Source of the DNA: Chloroflexota bacterium | Lineage (GTDB): Bacteria; Chloroflexota; Anaerolineae; Aggregatilineales; Phototrophicaceae | NCBI GenBank assembly: GCA_010092805.1 | Contig: JAADYY010000625.1 | Coordinates: forward strand, 1 to 8,662 | Reading direction: 5' to 3' | Length of the DNA stretch: 8,662 nucleotides | Shown: one piece after another, positions 7,251 to 8,662 of the stretch | Numbering within the stretch: position 1 is the stretch's first letter | Layout: every line of letters starts with the position of its first letter | Program-made: the position numbers and the translations under genes | The notes under the pieces: model-generated | What the model was told of the DNA's origin: nothing | What the model saw: only the letters and a program-made list of their open reading frames with translations | Databases searched by the model: none

Positions 7251-8417
7251 ATGGCCGAAAAAATATTGGTCGTTGATGATGACCTCGACAGTCTCAAGTT
7301 GATCGGCTTAATGCTACAACGCAACGGCTATGAAGTCATTGCAGCGAACTCCGGCAAACAAGCCATCGCCAAAGCGGCGGATGAACACCCGAGCCTGGTC
7401 ATTCTGGATGTGATGATGCCAGATATGAACGGGTACGAAGTGTGCAAGCTGCTGCGCGAGGACGCCGAGACCAAAGCGATCCCGATCATCATGTTCACGG
7501 CCAAAACCATGATCGACGACAAAGTCGCCGGTTTTGAAGCGGGGGCCGATGACTACCTCACGAAGCCGACTCATCCTGCCGAGTTGGCGTCGCGCGTCCG
7601 TTCGATTATCGCGCGCAGCAGGCCGCAGCGCCCGGCCAGCGCGCCGCGCGGTGCCACAATTGGCGTTTTGGGGGCCAAAGGTGGCGTCGGCACCACAACC
7701 ATCGCCCTCAACTTGGCGGCGGCGCGCGTGTTGGCCGGCGAAAATGCCATCGTGACCGATTTTCGGCTCGGTGCAGGCAGTTTGGGCCTAGCACTGGGCT
7801 TTGATCGGCCAAATGGGCTGGCCAATGTGCTGCGGAAGCCGCTTGAGCAAATCCGCCCCAAAACCATTGAGGGCGAGTTGCTGAGCCATTCGTCGGGCAT
7901 CCGCGCGTTGTTATCGTCACCGCTGGTTCAGGAAGCGCGGCTGATGCCAACGGGCGAAAGTGCGGTTACGGTTGTCCGCGCGCTGCGGTCGCTGGGGCGG
8001 CCTGCGGTCTTTGATTTGGGCAGCGGCTTGTCACCGCTGATTAGCGCCCTTCAACGTGAAATGGACCAACTGGTGTTGGTCATTGATCCGACGACAATCG
8101 CGATCTCGATGGCGCGTGAGCTGTTGCAGGAACTGGAAGCCAACCAGCCAGAACAGAGCCGAATTCATCTGGTGGTCGTTAACCGCGCAGCGTCTGGCGG
8201 CGCACGCCCGGCCTGGCATCAAGTTGAGCAGTTGCTGAACCGGGAAGTTCGGGCCAATATGTCGCTGGCATCGGAGTTGATTGCGCAGGCGCAAGAGGCA
8301 CATGTTCCGATTGTCATGTACCAGCCAGCCGCCGTCATCTCCACCCAAATCATCAAGCTCGCCGATGACATCAGCGCACGGGTGCAAACGCTGACCAGCG
8401 GCGAAGTCCTCACTTAA
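7251..8417 (+). CDS. Receiver domain fused to CpaE/TadZ-like ParA-family ATPase
   Basis: 388 residues. Residues 1-123 form a response-regulator receiver with all key positions: acid pocket D9-D11, phosphoacceptor D53 (VILDVMMPD), T83 and K105-P106. A short Arg/Pro/Ala linker leads to a MinD/ParA-type ATPase (about 135-385). Its deviant Walker A is GAKGGVGTTT (141-150): the signature K143 is kept, but T148 stands where most ParA proteins have the second Lys, as in CpaE/TadZ proteins (typically GGVGATT). Further family marks are TDFRLGAGSLGLALGF (169-184), HSSGIRALLSSP (213-224), a Walker B-like VFDLGSG (253-259) and a final HVPIVMYQP with LADDI. CpaE/TadZ proteins localise Tad-type pilus machinery, but no tad genes are in this window, so another polar or positioning role is possible. 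The kinase is divergent next door. Start is the only ATG with the family N-terminus. Confidence 0.9.
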   Translation: MAEKILVVDDDLDSLKLIGLMLQRNGYEVIAANSGKQAIAKAADEHPSLVILDVMMPDMNGYEVCKLLREDAETKAIPIIMFTAKTMIDDKVAGFEAGADDYLTKPTHPAELASRVRSIIARSRPQRPASAPRGATIGVLGAKGGVGTTTIALNLAAARVLAGENAIVTDFRLGAGSLGLALGFDRPNGLANVLRKPLEQIRPKTIEGELLSHSSGIRALLSSPLVQEARLMPTGESAVTVVRALRSLGRPAVFDLGSGLSPLISALQREMDQLVLVIDPTTIAISMARELLQELEANQPEQSRIHLVVVNRAASGGARPAWHQVEQLLNREVRANMSLASELIAQAQEAHVPIVMYQPAAVISTQIIKLADDISARVQTLTSGEVLT

Positions 8418-8439
8418 TCGATTCCGGACATTCTGTAAC

Positions 8440-8452
8440 ACTTTCTGAAAGT
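8440..8452. repeat. 13-bp palindrome between the ATPase and Sir2 genes
   Basis: ACTTTC-T-GAAAGT is a perfect dyad in the 60-base gap. A one-base centre and no T-run make it a poor terminator hairpin; it may be a protein-binding dyad or chance. No promoter stands out in the gap. Confidence 0.3.
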
Positions 8453-8477
8453 TCTCAGTTAATGTTTGTATGAACTC

Positions 8478-8662
8478 ATGACCCAGCCAACCACACTTAT
8501 CCAAGAAATCGTCAACTTAATCAAACAATCGCGGCACATGGTTGCCTTCACGGGTGCTGGTGTGAGTACCGCGTCCGGTATTCCGGATTTTCGCAGCCAT
8601 GATTCGGGCCTGTGGGAAAGTGTTGACCCGTTTTTGGTCGCCAGTATTTACGGGTTTCGCCA
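8478..8662 (+). CDS. Sir2-family NAD-dependent protein deacylase (3' partial)
   Basis: The first 61 codons are present and the gene runs off the right edge. Residues 22-39 (VAFTGAGVSTASGIPDFR) are the sirtuin NAD-binding signature, followed by S-x-x-x-G-L-W and a segment typical of bacterial CobB/SRT-type deacylases. These enzymes remove acyl groups from lysine using NAD, forming nicotinamide and O-acyl-ADP-ribose. The catalytic His and zinc cysteines lie beyond the window, so activity and subclass cannot be judged. The ATG at 8478 fits the family start; an in-frame TTG at 8466 is possible and a stop at 8460-8462 blocks anything earlier. No Shine-Dalgarno is visible. It follows the receiver-ATPase gene by 60 bases and could be co-transcribed. 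Confidence 0.93.
   Translation, partial: MTQPTTLIQEIVNLIKQSRHMVAFTGAGVSTASGIPDFRSHDSGLWESVDPFLVASIYGFR

Noticed and set aside
8433..8460. Intrinsic terminator after the receiver-ATPase gene
   Set aside because: The ACTTTC-T-GAAAGT dyad is AT-rich with a one-base centre and is not followed by a T-run.

Overview
The window looks like chromosome of a moderately GC-rich bacterium, most likely a Chloroflexota (Anaerolineae-like) lineage. That guess rests on gene style: a zinc-ribbon/transmembrane/LysM protein with long Thr-Pro linkers, a tandem LysM lipoprotein, and a receiver domain fused to a CpaE/TadZ-type ATPase. No rRNA or other phylogenetic marker was used, so the assignment is moderate at best. 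No tRNA, rRNA, CRISPR array, insertion sequence or phage gene is visible.

Layout. Positions 1-852 (+) hold the 3' part of a sugar-nucleotidyltransferase-like gene with a left-handed beta-helix tail; its 5' end lies outside the window. Positions 954-3519 (+) hold two paralogous LysM genes one base apart. The first is membrane-anchored with a cytoplasmic zinc ribbon; the second is a predicted lipoprotein. They meet mutL (3535-5325, -) tail to tail across 15 bases. Upstream of mutL on the same strand is a soluble GAF-like/PAS histidine kinase (5442-6974, -). A 276-base divergent intergenic region separates the kinase from a receiver-CpaE/TadZ-like fusion gene (7251-8417, +). The window ends inside a Sir2-family deacylase gene (8478 onward, +).

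How the genes may work together. The LysM pair probably makes two cell-envelope proteins that bind glycan, sharing a two-LysM plus beta-sandwich plan. The kinase and the receiver-ATPase are divergent neighbours. The kinase has no output domain and the receiver keeps every phosphorylation residue, so they are good candidates for a cognate two-component pair in which phosphorylation controls a ParA/MinD-family positioning ATPase. This is inference from gene order and motifs. MutL is a housekeeping mismatch-repair endonuclease and may be partly co-transcribed with the kinase.

Start sites fall into two classes. Three genes (954 +, 5325 -, 6974 -) have a GTGAGG-type Shine-Dalgarno at good spacing, which moves the mutL and kinase starts inward from the longest open frames. 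The genes at 7251 and 8478 show no recognisable Shine-Dalgarno. Nothing here is clearly a wholly new system; the kinase/receiver-ATPase pair and the LysM pair are the parts most worth a second look.
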